Shown here: one piece after another, positions 1-9,270 of the stretch
How the letters are laid out: each line of letters begins with the position of its first letter
Numbering within the stretch: the stretch's first letter is position 1
Assembly: GCA_902768715.1 (NCBI GenBank)
Contig: CACXMH010000018.1
Span: 1 to 64,000 of the forward strand
Length of the DNA: 64,000 nt
Direction of reading: 5' to 3'
From: Fibrobacter succinogenes
Lineage (GTDB): Bacteria > Fibrobacterota > Fibrobacteria > Fibrobacterales > Fibrobacteraceae
The notes under the pieces: generated by a model
Databases searched by the model: none
Told to the model about the DNA's origin: nothing
What the model saw: the letters and a program-made list of their open reading frames with translations, nothing else
Position numbers and translations under genes: made by a program

Positions 1-341
1 CCGCTCGCCCTTTCGGACATGCGGTGCAAAGTCCTTGCAGTGTGTTCCTTGCCGGTGCCCGCCGCCCCGCGGATAAGCACCACGGCGTCGCTACTTGCGA
101 TTTGCCGCACCTGCCGCTCCACCTCTTGCATGGCACGGGTGTTTCCGATGAGTTCGCTGGGAGTGCCGCCCATGAGGTCCCGAAGTTCCTGGAATTTCTT
201 CTGGTACCCCGTTTCGACGGCGGCGAAATTGTTGCCGATGATTTCTTGCAGCCTTTGCCTCAGGCGGTCCTTGGCACGGATATGGTGCAGGGCGTCGTCG
301 ATTTGGCGCAGGGTTTCTGTTTGCAGGGCGTTGAATTCCAT
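1..341 (-). CDS. Sigma-54 activator, N-terminal part (cut by window edge)
   Basis: About 113 residues are visible, from an ATG at 341 to the window edge. Residues 1-60 are a charged helical leader with no recognisable receiver or GAF domain. From residue 62 the protein reads like the start of a sigma-54 interaction AAA+ domain: GNTRAMQEV at 66-74 and a Walker A motif GAAGTGKE at 92-99, close to the family GESGTGKE. Such proteins hydrolyse ATP to open sigma-54 promoters. It is transcribed divergently from the glutamine synthetase gene, so a role in nitrogen control is a fair inference. The rest of the AAA+ domain and any Fis-type DNA-binding domain lie outside the window. Confidence 0.8.
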   Translation of the reverse strand, partial: MEFNALQTETLRQIDDALHHIRAKDRLRQRLQEIIGNNFAAVETGYQKKFQELRDLMGGTPSELIGNTRAMQEVERQVRQIASSDAVVLIRGAAGTGKEHTARTLHRMSERAS

Positions 342-383
342 GGCCTAAATATAGGATTGTTAGGCGGTTTGTTTTGTATGCGC

Positions 384-428
384 TTTACAAATATGTAATA
401 ATAGTGATGAATTTTACAAAAATGTAAA
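384..428. promoter_or_regulatory. Two palindromic operators in the glnN divergent promoter
   Basis: Two copies of a dyad, TTTACA-N4-TGTAAT at 384-399 and TTTACA-N4-TGTAAA at 413-428, lie with centres 29 bp apart between the sigma-54 activator and glnN. The spacing is close to three helical turns, as expected for two dimers on one face of DNA. Which regulator binds is unknown. I found no convincing -24/-12 sigma-54 promoter here. Confidence 0.55.
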
Positions 429-514
429 GAAAACGGCCTAAAATTTGCCATTTTTTCACTGCAAAGCGGCCGTTCCCCTTTCTATTTTTCGCCCCGAAAC
501 AAAAAGGACGCACT

Positions 515-2632
515 ATGATCAGCACCCGCAAGAATACCGTCAACGATATCGCTTCGGCACCCGCCACCCCCATCAAGCCCGCCACGCCGGCAAACATCGA
601 CTATTTCGGCGAGGACGTGTTCAACGCCCGGGCCATGCGGAACTACCTTTCCAAGGAAACCTGTGAAAAACTTTTGGCCACCATCGACGAGGGCGCTCCC
701 CTGGACGCCAACATCGCAAGCGAAGTGGCCCATGCCATGAAGCGCTGGGCCCTGGACCGTGGCGCCACCCACTTTACCCACTGGTTCCAGCCCCTTACCG
801 GCTCTACCGCCGAAAAGCACGATTCCTTCTTGGAACTGGAAGAGGGCAAGCCCATCATGGTGTTCAGCGGCAAGAACCTGATTGTGGGGGAGCCGGACGC
901 CTCCAGTTTCCCCAGCGGGGGCCTGCGCTCTACCTTCGAGGCCCGCGGATACACCGCCTGGGATCCCACCAGCCCCGCTTTTATCAAGCGTCACGGCAAC
1001 GGCGCGACCCTTTGCATTCCCACGGCGTTCTGCAGCTATACCGGCGAGGCCCTGGACAAGAAGACACCCCTGCTCCGCAGCTTGCAGGCTCTTTCCAAGT
1101 CTACCCGCAGGCTCATGACCTGTTTTAAGGCGAGCCCCAAGAAGACCACCGTGACTCTTGGCGCCGAGCAGGAATATTTCTTGATTGACAAGCGCTTTTA
1201 CCTGCAACGGCCGGACCTGTACCAGGCGGGACGCACCATCTTCGGGGCAACACCTGCCAAGCACCAGCAGATGGACGACCACTACTTCGGTAGCATTCCT
1301 ACCCGCATCTTGAACTTTATGAACGATGTGGAAATGGAACTGTGGAAGCTTGGAATTCCGGCCAAGACCCGCCACAACGAGGTGGCTCCTGCCCAGTTCG
1401 AACTGGCTCCCATCTTTGAAGAGGTGAACCTGGCCTGCGACCACAACATGCAGATTATGGAAGTGCTCCGTCAGGTGGCGGATAGGCACGGTCTGGTTTG
1501 CCTGCTCCACGAAAAGCCCTTTGCCGGCGTGAACGGTTCGGGTAAGCACAACAACTGGAGCATTACTTACGGTCATGGAAACCTGCTGAACCCCGGCAAG
1601 GACCCGCACCAGAACGCTGTTTTCTTGACGGCCCTCTGCGCCGTGATTTATGCGGTGGATACCCACGCTGACCTGCTCCGCATGACGGTGGCTGGAGCAG
1701 GTAACGACCATCGTCTTGGAGCCAACGAGGCGCCTCCGGCAATCATGTCCATCTATCTGGGAGACCAGCTGATGGATGTCATCGACCAGCTGGAACAGGG
1801 CGTTCCCAAGTCCAGCAAGCAGGCGGGTGCCATGCGGATTGGCGCAGACGCCTTGCCGCCGCTCCCTCGGGACGCTACCGACCGTAACCGCACTAGCCCC
1901 TTCGCCTTTACGGGAAACAAGTTCGAGTTCCGCGCTCCGGGCTCTAGCCAGAGCTGTTCCGAACCTAACGTGGTGCTGAACACCATCGTGGCCGAAGCTT
2001 TTGACATGATTGCGGAACAGCTGGAAAAGCTGGACGAGAAGAATTTCCATACGGGACTGCAGAAGATTCTCCAGAAAATCGTGAAGGAACACAAGCGCGT
2101 AATCTTCAACGGCAACGGCTATACCGACGAATGGATTGCCGAAGCGGAACGCCGCGGGCTGCCTAACATCAAGACTTCTATGGAGGCCATGAAGGCCCTG
2201 GTGAAAGACGAGAACGTGGCTCTGTTCGAGAAGTACGGCGTGATGAACCGGCGCGAGATGGAATCCCGTTACGAGGTGAACGTGGAGGATTTCCACAAGC
2301 GTATCCATATCGAAGGGGAAATCGCCCGTGACCTGGCGAAGAACGTGATTCTGCCCAAAGTGGTGGATTCTTACTCCAAGGCCCTCAAGACAAACGAGAT
2401 GGCCCTGAACCAGGGATTCCCCGGTCTGGACAGCTACGCCAAGGCACTGGGCGAAGGCACTTCGAAGCTGATGGCCGCTGTCGCCAAGATGGAAGCCTGC
2501 CTGGAAAAGGACCACGAGGATATTCTCGACGCCATGGCGGAACTCCGCGGCGTGGTGGACGCCCTGGAAAAAATCGTGCCCGATGACTGCTGGCCCTTGC
2601 CCAAATACAGGGAAATGCTGTTCATCTACTAA
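515..2632 (+). CDS. glnN: Glutamine synthetase type III
   Basis: Makes glutamine from glutamate, ammonia and ATP in the cytoplasm. The 705-residue length and overall sequence match GSIII, the long dodecameric form common in Bacteroidota and Fibrobacterota, rather than the roughly 450-residue GSI. Visible landmarks are the metal-binding GAEQEYFLID stretch near residues 215-225 and the substrate-binding NGSGKHNNWS motif near 339-348. The C-terminal 150 residues are helical. The ATG at 515 follows AAAAGGACG. A paired operator and a divergent sigma-54 activator lie upstream, so regulation by nitrogen is likely. A bidirectional terminator follows, so the gene is probably monocistronic. Confidence 0.96.
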   Translation: MISTRKNTVNDIASAPATPIKPATPANIDYFGEDVFNARAMRNYLSKETCEKLLATIDEGAPLDANIASEVAHAMKRWALDRGATHFTHWFQPLTGSTAEKHDSFLELEEGKPIMVFSGKNLIVGEPDASSFPSGGLRSTFEARGYTAWDPTSPAFIKRHGNGATLCIPTAFCSYTGEALDKKTPLLRSLQALSKSTRRLMTCFKASPKKTTVTLGAEQEYFLIDKRFYLQRPDLYQAGRTIFGATPAKHQQMDDHYFGSIPTRILNFMNDVEMELWKLGIPAKTRHNEVAPAQFELAPIFEEVNLACDHNMQIMEVLRQVADRHGLVCLLHEKPFAGVNGSGKHNNWSITYGHGNLLNPGKDPHQNAVFLTALCAVIYAVDTHADLLRMTVAGAGNDHRLGANEAPPAIMSIYLGDQLMDVIDQLEQGVPKSSKQAGAMRIGADALPPLPRDATDRNRTSPFAFTGNKFEFRAPGSSQSCSEPNVVLNTIVAEAFDMIAEQLEKLDEKNFHTGLQKILQKIVKEHKRVIFNGNGYTDEWIAEAERRGLPNIKTSMEAMKALVKDENVALFEKYGVMNRREMESRYEVNVEDFHKRIHIEGEIARDLAKNVILPKVVDSYSKALKTNEMALNQGFPGLDSYAKALGEGTSKLMAAVAKMEACLEKDHEDILDAMAELRGVVDALEKIVPDDCWPLPKYREMLFIY

Positions 2633-2653
2633 ACCATTTATATGCAAAAAAAC

Positions 2654-2686
2654 ACCCGAGGTTCCCTGAACCCCGGGTTTTTGTTT
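2654..2686. terminator. Bidirectional intrinsic terminator
   Basis: The stem ACCCG-a-GGTT pairs with AACC-c-CGGGT around a CCCTG loop. It is followed by a T-run on the plus strand and by seven Ts on the minus strand. It can end both glnN and the convergent FISUMP gene. Confidence 0.8.
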
Positions 2687-2703
2687 AGACTTGGATCTTG
2701 AAG

Positions 2704-4029
2704 TTATTCGGAATCCCTGATGCAACGGATAGAAGATCTTTGGTTCTTATTAGATGAAGTTACCATTACCCTGTCAGTTGTGTAAGATAACTCCATTACG
2801 AAGACCTCAGAGTCATCATCGGACTGCGAGGCACTCCAAAAATCTGCATAATCATGTACGAAGCCGTAGTCCCCGCTGCTGTTCGCCAAACCAGCAGGTA
2901 GCGCGGAAAAGCCAAACGTATCCTTGTTCTCAATCTCAGAAAAAATTTTCCAGTCAGTTGTGGTCTTGAGATATTTGGCTGCGACATTTGTTTTGTTCCA
3001 AACTCCGCCTAAGCTTTCATCTACATTTATAACAAGGGTTTTCCATTCATCTTGTGTGGGAATATGCCATCCGTCGGGGCAGATGCCCTGGACGTTGCCC
3101 GAACCCAGGTCGCAGACATGGCCGGGGCCGCACTCGTCTGTGCTCCTGTCCATGGCGGTAGTCCAGGTGTACAGCCGTCCGTAGGTATCGCAAAAGTCTG
3201 CAATATAGGGATTACAGTAACTGCCTGTTGCAGTTTTGTAGTTTAGGTTCTCTGCCATCCAAATCTGATCGCCAATAGATACAACTCTATAAACATTATC
3301 GTCACGAGTATCGGTCAGATAGAGAGTTCCGTTGTTGCATTCCGAATTCGCGGGGTCATACGGAATCTTTCCGCACATAGCCTTGTAGAGGGTCGAAGTC
3401 TTTGTCCCGCACTTGATGGTCAATACCCCGTTTACATCGCCAACAATGTCGCAACTTGCCCCTTCACTGCCGTTCAGCACTTCGCCCTTTTTAACTCCAC
3501 CGCACATGATGTCATATCCATTTGCTGAAGCGTCTGCGGTGCAGGACTCACCCTCGTCACCGTTCAGCACCACGCCTACGGAGTCACCACCACATTCAAT
3601 CTTGTAGCCACCGCCGCTTGCCAATTTTTTGGCGGTGCAAGACTTGCCTGCAGCACCTGGCGTTCCTACGCCGTCTTCGCCCTTGGGTCCCTGCTGACCC
3701 TGCTTTCCTTCGCCAGGTTCACCTTGCGGGCCTTGCTCGCCCTGGATGCCCTGATCGCCCTTCTCGCCTTTCAGGGACTGCCACTTGCTATCGGCGCAGA
3801 AGAACGCGGCGGCAGAGTCTGTGGCATAGACCATTTCGCCTGCGTTGTCGGCAGTACAGTCGGGCATCTTTGCGCCTTTTTCAATGAGGGTCATTCCCGC
3901 GGTCTCGGTAATGTTGTTGGTTGTTTCGTCGCCACAGGCGGTAAGGAATAGCGGTAGTGAGATTGCTGCGCATCCAAGGGTGATCGCAACGACATTGCGA
4001 CCGGTTGACATTTTGGATATTGTTTTCAT
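2704..4029 (-). CDS. FISUMP-domain lipoprotein with collagen-like segment
   Basis: A predicted surface lipoprotein of 441 residues. The signal peptide ends in a lipobox LTAC with Cys32. Residues 88-128 are a collagen-like Gly-X-Y run (for example GEKGDQGIQGEQGPQGEPG), followed by three short Cys-containing modules of the type GxSCxA..., then a FISUMP domain from about residue 225 to the end, with NVYRVVSIGDQIWMAENLNY, GRLYTW, CPDGWHIPT and a closing SIRCIRD. FISUMP proteins are greatly expanded in Fibrobacter and probably act at the cell surface; their biochemical role is not established. Met7 is an alternative start that keeps the signal peptide. The gene converges with glnN. Confidence 0.9.
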   Translation of the reverse strand: MKTISKMSTGRNVVAITLGCAAISLPLFLTACGDETTNNITETAGMTLIEKGAKMPDCTADNAGEMVYATDSAAAFFCADSKWQSLKGEKGDQGIQGEQGPQGEPGEGKQGQQGPKGEDGVGTPGAAGKSCTAKKLASGGGYKIECGGDSVGVVLNGDEGESCTADASANGYDIMCGGVKKGEVLNGSEGASCDIVGDVNGVLTIKCGTKTSTLYKAMCGKIPYDPANSECNNGTLYLTDTRDDNVYRVVSIGDQIWMAENLNYKTATGSYCNPYIADFCDTYGRLYTWTTAMDRSTDECGPGHVCDLGSGNVQGICPDGWHIPTQDEWKTLVINVDESLGGVWNKTNVAAKYLKTTTDWKIFSEIENKDTFGFSALPAGLANSSGDYGFVHDYADFWSASQSDDDSEVFVMELSYTTDRVMVTSSNKNQRSSIRCIRDSE

Positions 4030-4104
4030 GGTTTATTCACCATTCTAGAATAGTTTTTCTTGATGTATGAAGATAAAAAAATTTGGGGGTCTTAGGGGAG
4101 TCCC

Positions 4105-4175
4105 ACTAGCTCCGAGCCTCACACCCCACACCTCACACCCCAAAGCGAAGCGACCTCACACCTCGTACCTATTTA
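4105..4175 (+). repeat. G-poor degenerate tandem (CACACCTCACACC type)
   Basis: Pyrimidine/A-rich words related to CCTCACACC and CTACTACC fill the leader of the coiled-coil gene. The coding strand of the downstream gene carries the C-rich words, as in the other copies of this repeat class. Confidence 0.6.
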
Positions 4176-4207
4176 CTACATTTCCCTACTACTACCAAGG
4201 GGGCTTT

Positions 4208-4561
4208 ATGCAAGACGCTGAACGGGATAAACGCATATCCGAACTTGTGAAAAAGGACCAGGAGCACGACGCCCGCCTGGATGCCCAGGCCGAAAAGGAT
4301 TACGAGCACGACCTGCGTATCGATTCCCTCTACAGCAAGGAACGGGAGCAGGAATTCAAGATCAAGGCCCAGGTGGCAAAGGACGCGGAACACGATTTCC
4401 GCCTGAATTCCGTGGACTCCAAGAACGAGGAGCAGGATTCTGAACTGCATCGCCAGTCCATCAAGGACCGGGAGCACGATGCCCGCCTGGAAACCTTGGA
4501 AAAACTTTATGCGGACCTGGCCGCCCGTGTGGAATTTCTGGAATCTCAATTGAAAAAATAG
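4208..4561 (+). CDS. Coiled-coil protein built of 14-residue repeats
   Basis: A 117-residue, very charged protein without signal peptide or membrane segment. From about residue 15 it consists of six consecutive 14-residue units (two heptads each), such as EKDYEHDLRIDSLY, AKDAEHDFRLNSVD and IKDREHDARLETLE. Each unit has a KDxEHDxRL core or its SKxxEQ variant. The end (LEKLYADLAARVEFLESQL) is a classic coiled coil. It should form a long rod or oligomer. The start at 4208 is chosen because the reading frame upstream of it is repeat sequence. It ends 4 bp before the elongation factor paralogue, so the two are almost certainly co-transcribed. I do not recognise a family. Confidence 0.75.
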   Translation: MQDAERDKRISELVKKDQEHDARLDAQAEKDYEHDLRIDSLYSKEREQEFKIKAQVAKDAEHDFRLNSVDSKNEEQDSELHRQSIKDREHDARLETLEKLYADLAARVEFLESQLKK

Positions 4562-4565
4562 GCCC

Positions 4566-6599
4566 ATGTCGCAGCCTGTCCGGAACATCGCCATCCTTGC
4601 CCACGTGGATGCGGGTAAGACCACCTTGTCGGAACGGATTCTGTTCACGGCAGGGGAGGTGCGTCGTCCGGGCCGCGTAGAAGAAGGCCTTGCCACCATG
4701 GACTACCTGCCCGAAGAAAAGGACAGGGGTATCACTATCGAAAGCGGCGTGGCCCACTTTGAGTGGAAGGACACCTGGTTCAACTTTATCGATACGCCGG
4801 GTCATGTGGATTTTGGTGCCGAGGTGGACACGGCCCTCACGGCGGTGGAAGGGGCGATCCTTGTGGTGAGTGCCGCCAGCGGTGTAGAGACCCAGACGGT
4901 GGCCGCTTTCAAGAAACTCCGGGAGGCGGGCGTTCGGACGATTTTGTTCGTGAACAAGTTGGACAATCCCGACTATTCCCTGGACGAAACCCTCATCAAT
5001 ATCGAAGAGGTTCTGGGTGTGCGTCCGGTGCTCATGACGCTGCCGGAATATCGGGACGGCAAGATGACCGGCGTGCTGGACGTGCTGAGCAAAAGCCGCC
5101 TGGAACATTCCGCTGCCGGCGAAGAAGTGGTGGACGAAGGATGGAACGTGGATGACGGCTGGGACCAGGCCCACGACCTGAAAAAGCATTACGCCGAGGC
5201 GGTGGAATTTGCCAGCAATTTTGACGACGAGATTTTGAAGCTTGCCATGGAAGGTAAGCCTGTACCGGCGAAGATTCTCTTGCGGGGGCTGAAGGCCCTG
5301 GCGGCATGCGACGATTACGCCCTGTGCTACGCGGGCTCTGCTATGGAAGGTTTTGGCGTGCGGAGCCTCACGACGGCGCTGACTTTCTTTTTGCCAGAGG
5401 TGCCTGCCTTTGACAAGGGTGAACTTGGCCAGGTGATACGCCTCAGGTATTTCAAGGGCGTGGGGGAGATTTCCATTTTCCGAAGCCACACGGATTTGGA
5501 ACGGAAGGCATGGCCAGCGGGTTTTGAGTTTTCGAGACTGAAGGCGAACCTGCTGGTGCCCGTAGATGAAATCCGTGCAGGCGATATCTACGCCCTGCGT
5601 ACGCCTTTCGAGACGGAACTGGGGGAGGTAATTTATTTAGACGAGAGACGAGAGACGAGAGACGAGAGACGTGAGGCCGGAACCCTGAACTCAAAATTTT
5701 CTCAAGCGGATCCTCGCCTTCGCGAGGATGACGTTCCTCGAACCTCGAACCCCGAGCCTCGAACCTCCATCCGCGACAAGTACCAGCCGCTTTTGCAGAC
5801 CCGCGTGGAATGCCTGGGTTCCGAGGACTTTTTGCATGTAGATAAGAGCCTGAATATGCTTAGCCGTATGGACCCCAGCTTTCGTGTACAGAAGGATGAT
5901 GGAGGATTTTGGTACCTGCATACGGTGGGCGAGGTTCAGTTGGATGTGTTGCTTTCGCGCCTCAAGCGGGAATTCGGTTGCGAGGTAAAGGCGGGTAGCC
6001 CTGAGGTTCGTTGGCAGGAACGGTTGTGCCGTGAGGTGGGGCCTGTGGAGAATTCTTTCCAGTTGGGACCCCACAAGATTTCTATCAAGCTTTCGGCCAC
6101 CCCGCTGGAGGGTGATGCCCACGATATACGGCTTTCTGCGGATTTTTTGGAGACTGCCCCCCGCGAGATTCTGGCCGGAGTCCGTTCGGCCCTGCTGGAA
6201 TCTGCCGAAGTCGGGATTCTCGGCAAGGGAGCGCTGGTAGGTGTGCGTTTTGAGGTCCACGAGTTCACCTGGACCGAGGGGGCGCTCCCGCCTATGATCA
6301 AGAAGGCTTGCGCCGATGCGGTTACAAAACTGATCAAGCTCGCCGATGTGGAACTTTACGAACCCATCATGGAGCTTTCGCTGGAATGCCCCGTGAACTT
6401 TGCAGGTCTTGTGACCGGCGATATCCAGTCACGGGACGGCAAGGTGAAAGAAATCGGCGGCGACGGCAAGACCCACTTTTTGAAAGCGGAAGTCCCGCTG
6501 CGAAAAATTTTCGGTTATGCTACCGGCGTGCGCAGCATCAGCAAGGGCACCGCCCTTTACAGCATGAAACTGCTGGGGTATAAGCCTGCGACGGTTTGA
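4566..6599 (+). CDS. Elongation factor G paralogue, Tet(M)-like ribosomal-protection family
   Basis: A translational GTPase of 677 residues. G1 is AHVDAGKTTL (13-22), switch II is DTPGHVDF and G4 is NKLD. The EEKDRGITIESGVAHFEW stretch resembles the matching part of Tet(M)/Tet(O) more than canonical EF-G. Domain III begins near YQPLLQTRVE and domain IV/V elements follow to the end. Members either remove tetracycline from the ribosome or act as EF-G variants; resistance cannot be asserted from sequence. Residues about 360-401 are an in-frame insertion of intergenic repeat DNA in the domain II-III linker. Without it the protein would be about 635 residues, the family's usual length. It follows the coiled-coil gene by 4 bp. 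Confidence 0.88.
   Translation: MSQPVRNIAILAHVDAGKTTLSERILFTAGEVRRPGRVEEGLATMDYLPEEKDRGITIESGVAHFEWKDTWFNFIDTPGHVDFGAEVDTALTAVEGAILVVSAASGVETQTVAAFKKLREAGVRTILFVNKLDNPDYSLDETLINIEEVLGVRPVLMTLPEYRDGKMTGVLDVLSKSRLEHSAAGEEVVDEGWNVDDGWDQAHDLKKHYAEAVEFASNFDDEILKLAMEGKPVPAKILLRGLKALAACDDYALCYAGSAMEGFGVRSLTTALTFFLPEVPAFDKGELGQVIRLRYFKGVGEISIFRSHTDLERKAWPAGFEFSRLKANLLVPVDEIRAGDIYALRTPFETELGEVIYLDERRETRDERREAGTLNSKFSQADPRLREDDVPRTSNPEPRTSIRDKYQPLLQTRVECLGSEDFLHVDKSLNMLSRMDPSFRVQKDDGGFWYLHTVGEVQLDVLLSRLKREFGCEVKAGSPEVRWQERLCREVGPVENSFQLGPHKISIKLSATPLEGDAHDIRLSADFLETAPREILAGVRSALLESAEVGILGKGALVGVRFEVHEFTWTEGALPPMIKKACADAVTKLIKLADVELYEPIMELSLECPVNFAGLVTGDIQSRDGKVKEIGGDGKTHFLKAEVPLRKIFGYATGVRSISKGTALYSMKLLGYKPATV
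5641..5770 (+). repeat. Mosaic repeat inserted in frame in the elongation factor paralogue
   Basis: Three parts are seen: an ACGAGAG tandem (5641-5670), a palindrome with arms ATCCTCGC/GCGAGGAT (5710-5729) ending in GATGAC, and a GAACCTCGAACC-type tandem (5733-5768). The 31 bp at 5702-5732 are identical to intergenic DNA at 9140-9170. It adds about 42 codons without a stop. Confidence 0.85.
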
Positions 6600-6626
6600 C
6601 GCCGTCTTTTGGTGCCGCTTGAACCT

Positions 6627-7880
6627 TTATTTCTCGGATTCTTCGTAGCTGATGTCGGTATAGTACTTTTCGGCCGGCGTTGCAGGATTGTCGATGGCGT
6701 CAATGACGTTGATGAAAGATCCGCTGAGCATGCTTGCCCCGAACCACCCGAGGAACTGATCAAAGTACATCTCGTTGTGCAGGGTATCTTCGGTTCCGCC
6801 TAGAGGATCAACGGCGTTTCCGAAATAATCTCCGTCTTCATAGAACTTGGAGAGTTCCAAACTGAAGGCTTCCATGTCCTCTTTGGAGCCGGCGGCAGCG
6901 ACAGCAGTCGCCCACATGCCGACGGTCAGATGGCTGTGCTCCTGACGGGTGCGGGGGATGGTTCCTGCGGCCATGTCTGTCCAGATGTCTTCGGCGGGAA
7001 CCAGCGTTCCGTCGGTCTTGTAGAAGTTTGCGGCCGGAGCGCCGCCTGCGTTGTTGATGAAGGCGACGGCGTTGGTCAGGAGGGCTTTGGCACGGATTTC
7101 CTTGAACCAGATGGCGTCAATGGCGACTCGCCAAAGGGTGCGTATGGCGTCCTTGAAACAGTATTGACCATTTCCATAGGCGTTGTAGCCCAGTCCTGCC
7201 CCGGCATAACCTCCGGAGGGAGTCATCCAGTCGGGAATCAGGCCGTAGGGATATCCGACACTGTTACTCAAGATTTCATAACTGCGGTCCACAACCTTTT
7301 GCCAATTGTGGGTGGAATCATACTTGGCAAAAATCTTGTACCAGGCGGGGGAGAAATAGCCGGGGTTGACAAAGTCTTCGCCGCCCCAGCCGGCTCCCGG
7401 CGCGAGTGTTCCCCTAGATGTGATTTGTTCGGTACTCCACATGCAATTCATTATCTTTTTTGCGTGGTCAATATAGCTACCTCTTTTTTCTGAGGAATAG
7501 TTCTTCCATTTCCCTGCGTTGACCAGCTTGTCGGCAAATACCAGCGCTAGGGCTACATCTTCTTCGGCATCGGTGGCTGCCCCTCGTCCGAGGACAGAAC
7601 CGTTCTTGCTGACCTGCCAGTTGTAGAAACAGCTGGACCACATGTAGGTATTGCCCGCTTCCCAGATGCTGTTGAAGGTTTTTTGGTCGTTGGCAAACAG
7701 GGCGGTGAGCATGCCGTAGCCAACACCCTCACTGACGGCGTCTCCTGGTTTTTCGCTTTTGGGGCGGTGGATGAGGCCTGTGCCGTAGGGTTCAATGTTT
7801 CTCTTCTTGATGCCTTCCCAGACATTGGAAAGAGCGTTTTTCCAATAGCCTTCATCGACGGTTCTTTGGTCAGATGTCAA
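6627..7880 (-). CDS. Glycoside hydrolase family 8 catalytic domain (frameshifted from its signal peptide)
   Basis: Endo-acting beta-glycanase family (cellulase, xylanase, chitosanase, lichenase). Family signatures are DAVSEGVGYGM, where the Glu is the expected proton donor, and ATDAEEDVALALVFA, followed by a (alpha/alpha)6-barrel-like sequence with many Trp/Tyr. The open frame starts only at a TTG at 7880. Just upstream, the same frame continues back to a run of six A residues (coding strand) and stops at TAA, while a lipoprotein signal peptide begins at 8014 in the other frame. One extra A would join them into one product of roughly 460 residues. The intact protein would be an outer-membrane or periplasmic lipoprotein enzyme. 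Substrate cannot be told from sequence. Confidence 0.85.
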   Translation of the reverse strand: MTSDQRTVDEGYWKNALSNVWEGIKKRNIEPYGTGLIHRPKSEKPGDAVSEGVGYGMLTALFANDQKTFNSIWEAGNTYMWSSCFYNWQVSKNGSVLGRGAATDAEEDVALALVFADKLVNAGKWKNYSSEKRGSYIDHAKKIMNCMWSTEQITSRGTLAPGAGWGGEDFVNPGYFSPAWYKIFAKYDSTHNWQKVVDRSYEILSNSVGYPYGLIPDWMTPSGGYAGAGLGYNAYGNGQYCFKDAIRTLWRVAIDAIWFKEIRAKALLTNAVAFINNAGGAPAANFYKTDGTLVPAEDIWTDMAAGTIPRTRQEHSHLTVGMWATAVAAAGSKEDMEAFSLELSKFYEDGDYFGNAVDPLGGTEDTLHNEMYFDQFLGWFGASMLSGSFINVIDAIDNPATPAEKYYTDISYEESEK

Positions 7881-8014
7881 ATCAAGGAGGGAGTTGGAAA
7901 ACTCCTTGAGTTCTGTTTTTTATCGGTCTCGTCTGCTCCTGACGAATTATCGCTGGAACAGGCGGAAAGGAGAAGGGAGGAAAAAGCAAAGAGGAGGATT
8001 TTTTTGTATTTCAT
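7877..8014 (-). pseudogene. Detached lipoprotein signal peptide of the GH8 gene
   Basis: The ATG at 8014 opens a 45-codon frame: a basic start, a hydrophobic core and a lipobox LSAC at Cys19, then SSDNSSGADETDKK. After the A6 run (about 7916-7921 on the plus strand) the frame becomes junk and stops at 7877. In the GH8 frame the DNA after the run reads TELKEFSNSLLDLTSDQRTV, which continues naturally into the enzyme. The upstream region thus holds the true start of the GH8 gene, separated by a -1 frameshift. Confidence 0.8.
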
Positions 8015-8055
8015 ATAAACAAAATAGATTAAAATCTTTATGTGTTATAACAATT

Positions 8056-8076
8056 AGGGCGGGTGTAACCCTCCCT
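8056..8076. terminator. Possible weak terminator hairpin downstream of the DUF58 gene
   Basis: AGGGCGGG pairs with CCCTCCCT with one mismatch around a five-base loop, between the end of the DUF58 gene and the GH8 promoter region. There is no strong T-run, so termination is uncertain. Confidence 0.3.
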
Positions 8077-8081
8077 ATTCA

Positions 8082-8972
<891 letters not shown>

Positions 8973-9005
8973 TTCGCCCACAATATACAAAGTTTACGGC
9001 TGTGA

Positions 9006-9265
9006 GGCAAACGGGGGCGTTGCGGGGGGAGAGCCCCCGCTAGAAGGGGTAGCGGATGACTCGGCTAGATGGCGGGGTGGGACCCGCCATGACGACGTGG
9101 CAGAAGCGAGGGGAAGGCTTTCCCCTAATCACTGACACATCAAGCGGATCCTCGCCTTCGCGAGGATGACAAAAAAAGAATCGCTCAGGATGACACTTCT
9201 TGAAACCTGCGGCACTAAAACCTAAGACCTATTACCTAACCCCTAGCCCCTAGATCCTAAATCCT
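9006..9265 (+). repeat. Composite mosaic repeat (GC block, GATGAC palindrome, CCTA tandem)
   Basis: In order: a GC-rich block (9012-9127) with GGGGCGTTGCGGGG, GAAGGGGTAGCGGA and GCGAGGGGAAGG; a palindrome ending in GGATGAC (9140-9170, identical to DNA inside the elongation factor paralogue); CAGGATGACACTTCTTGA (9187-9204); and a G-poor CCTA tandem (9220-9265). The same order recurs at 45940-46168. Confidence 0.8.
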
Positions 9266-9270
9266 AACCC

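Noticed and set aside
342-514. Sigma-54 promoter for glnN
   Set aside because: No GG-N10-GC element with proper flanks could be found, even though the divergent gene is a sigma-54 activator.
4067-4207. N-terminal extension of the coiled-coil protein
   Set aside because: The frame is open but encodes repeat DNA; the ATG at 4208 begins the regular sequence.
7910-7925. Programmed ribosomal frameshift in the GH8 gene
   Set aside because: The A6 run is a possible slippery site, but I see no downstream pseudoknot or Shine-Dalgarno-like stimulator, and an upstream programmed shift in a signal peptide region would be unusual; assembly error or mutation is simpler.
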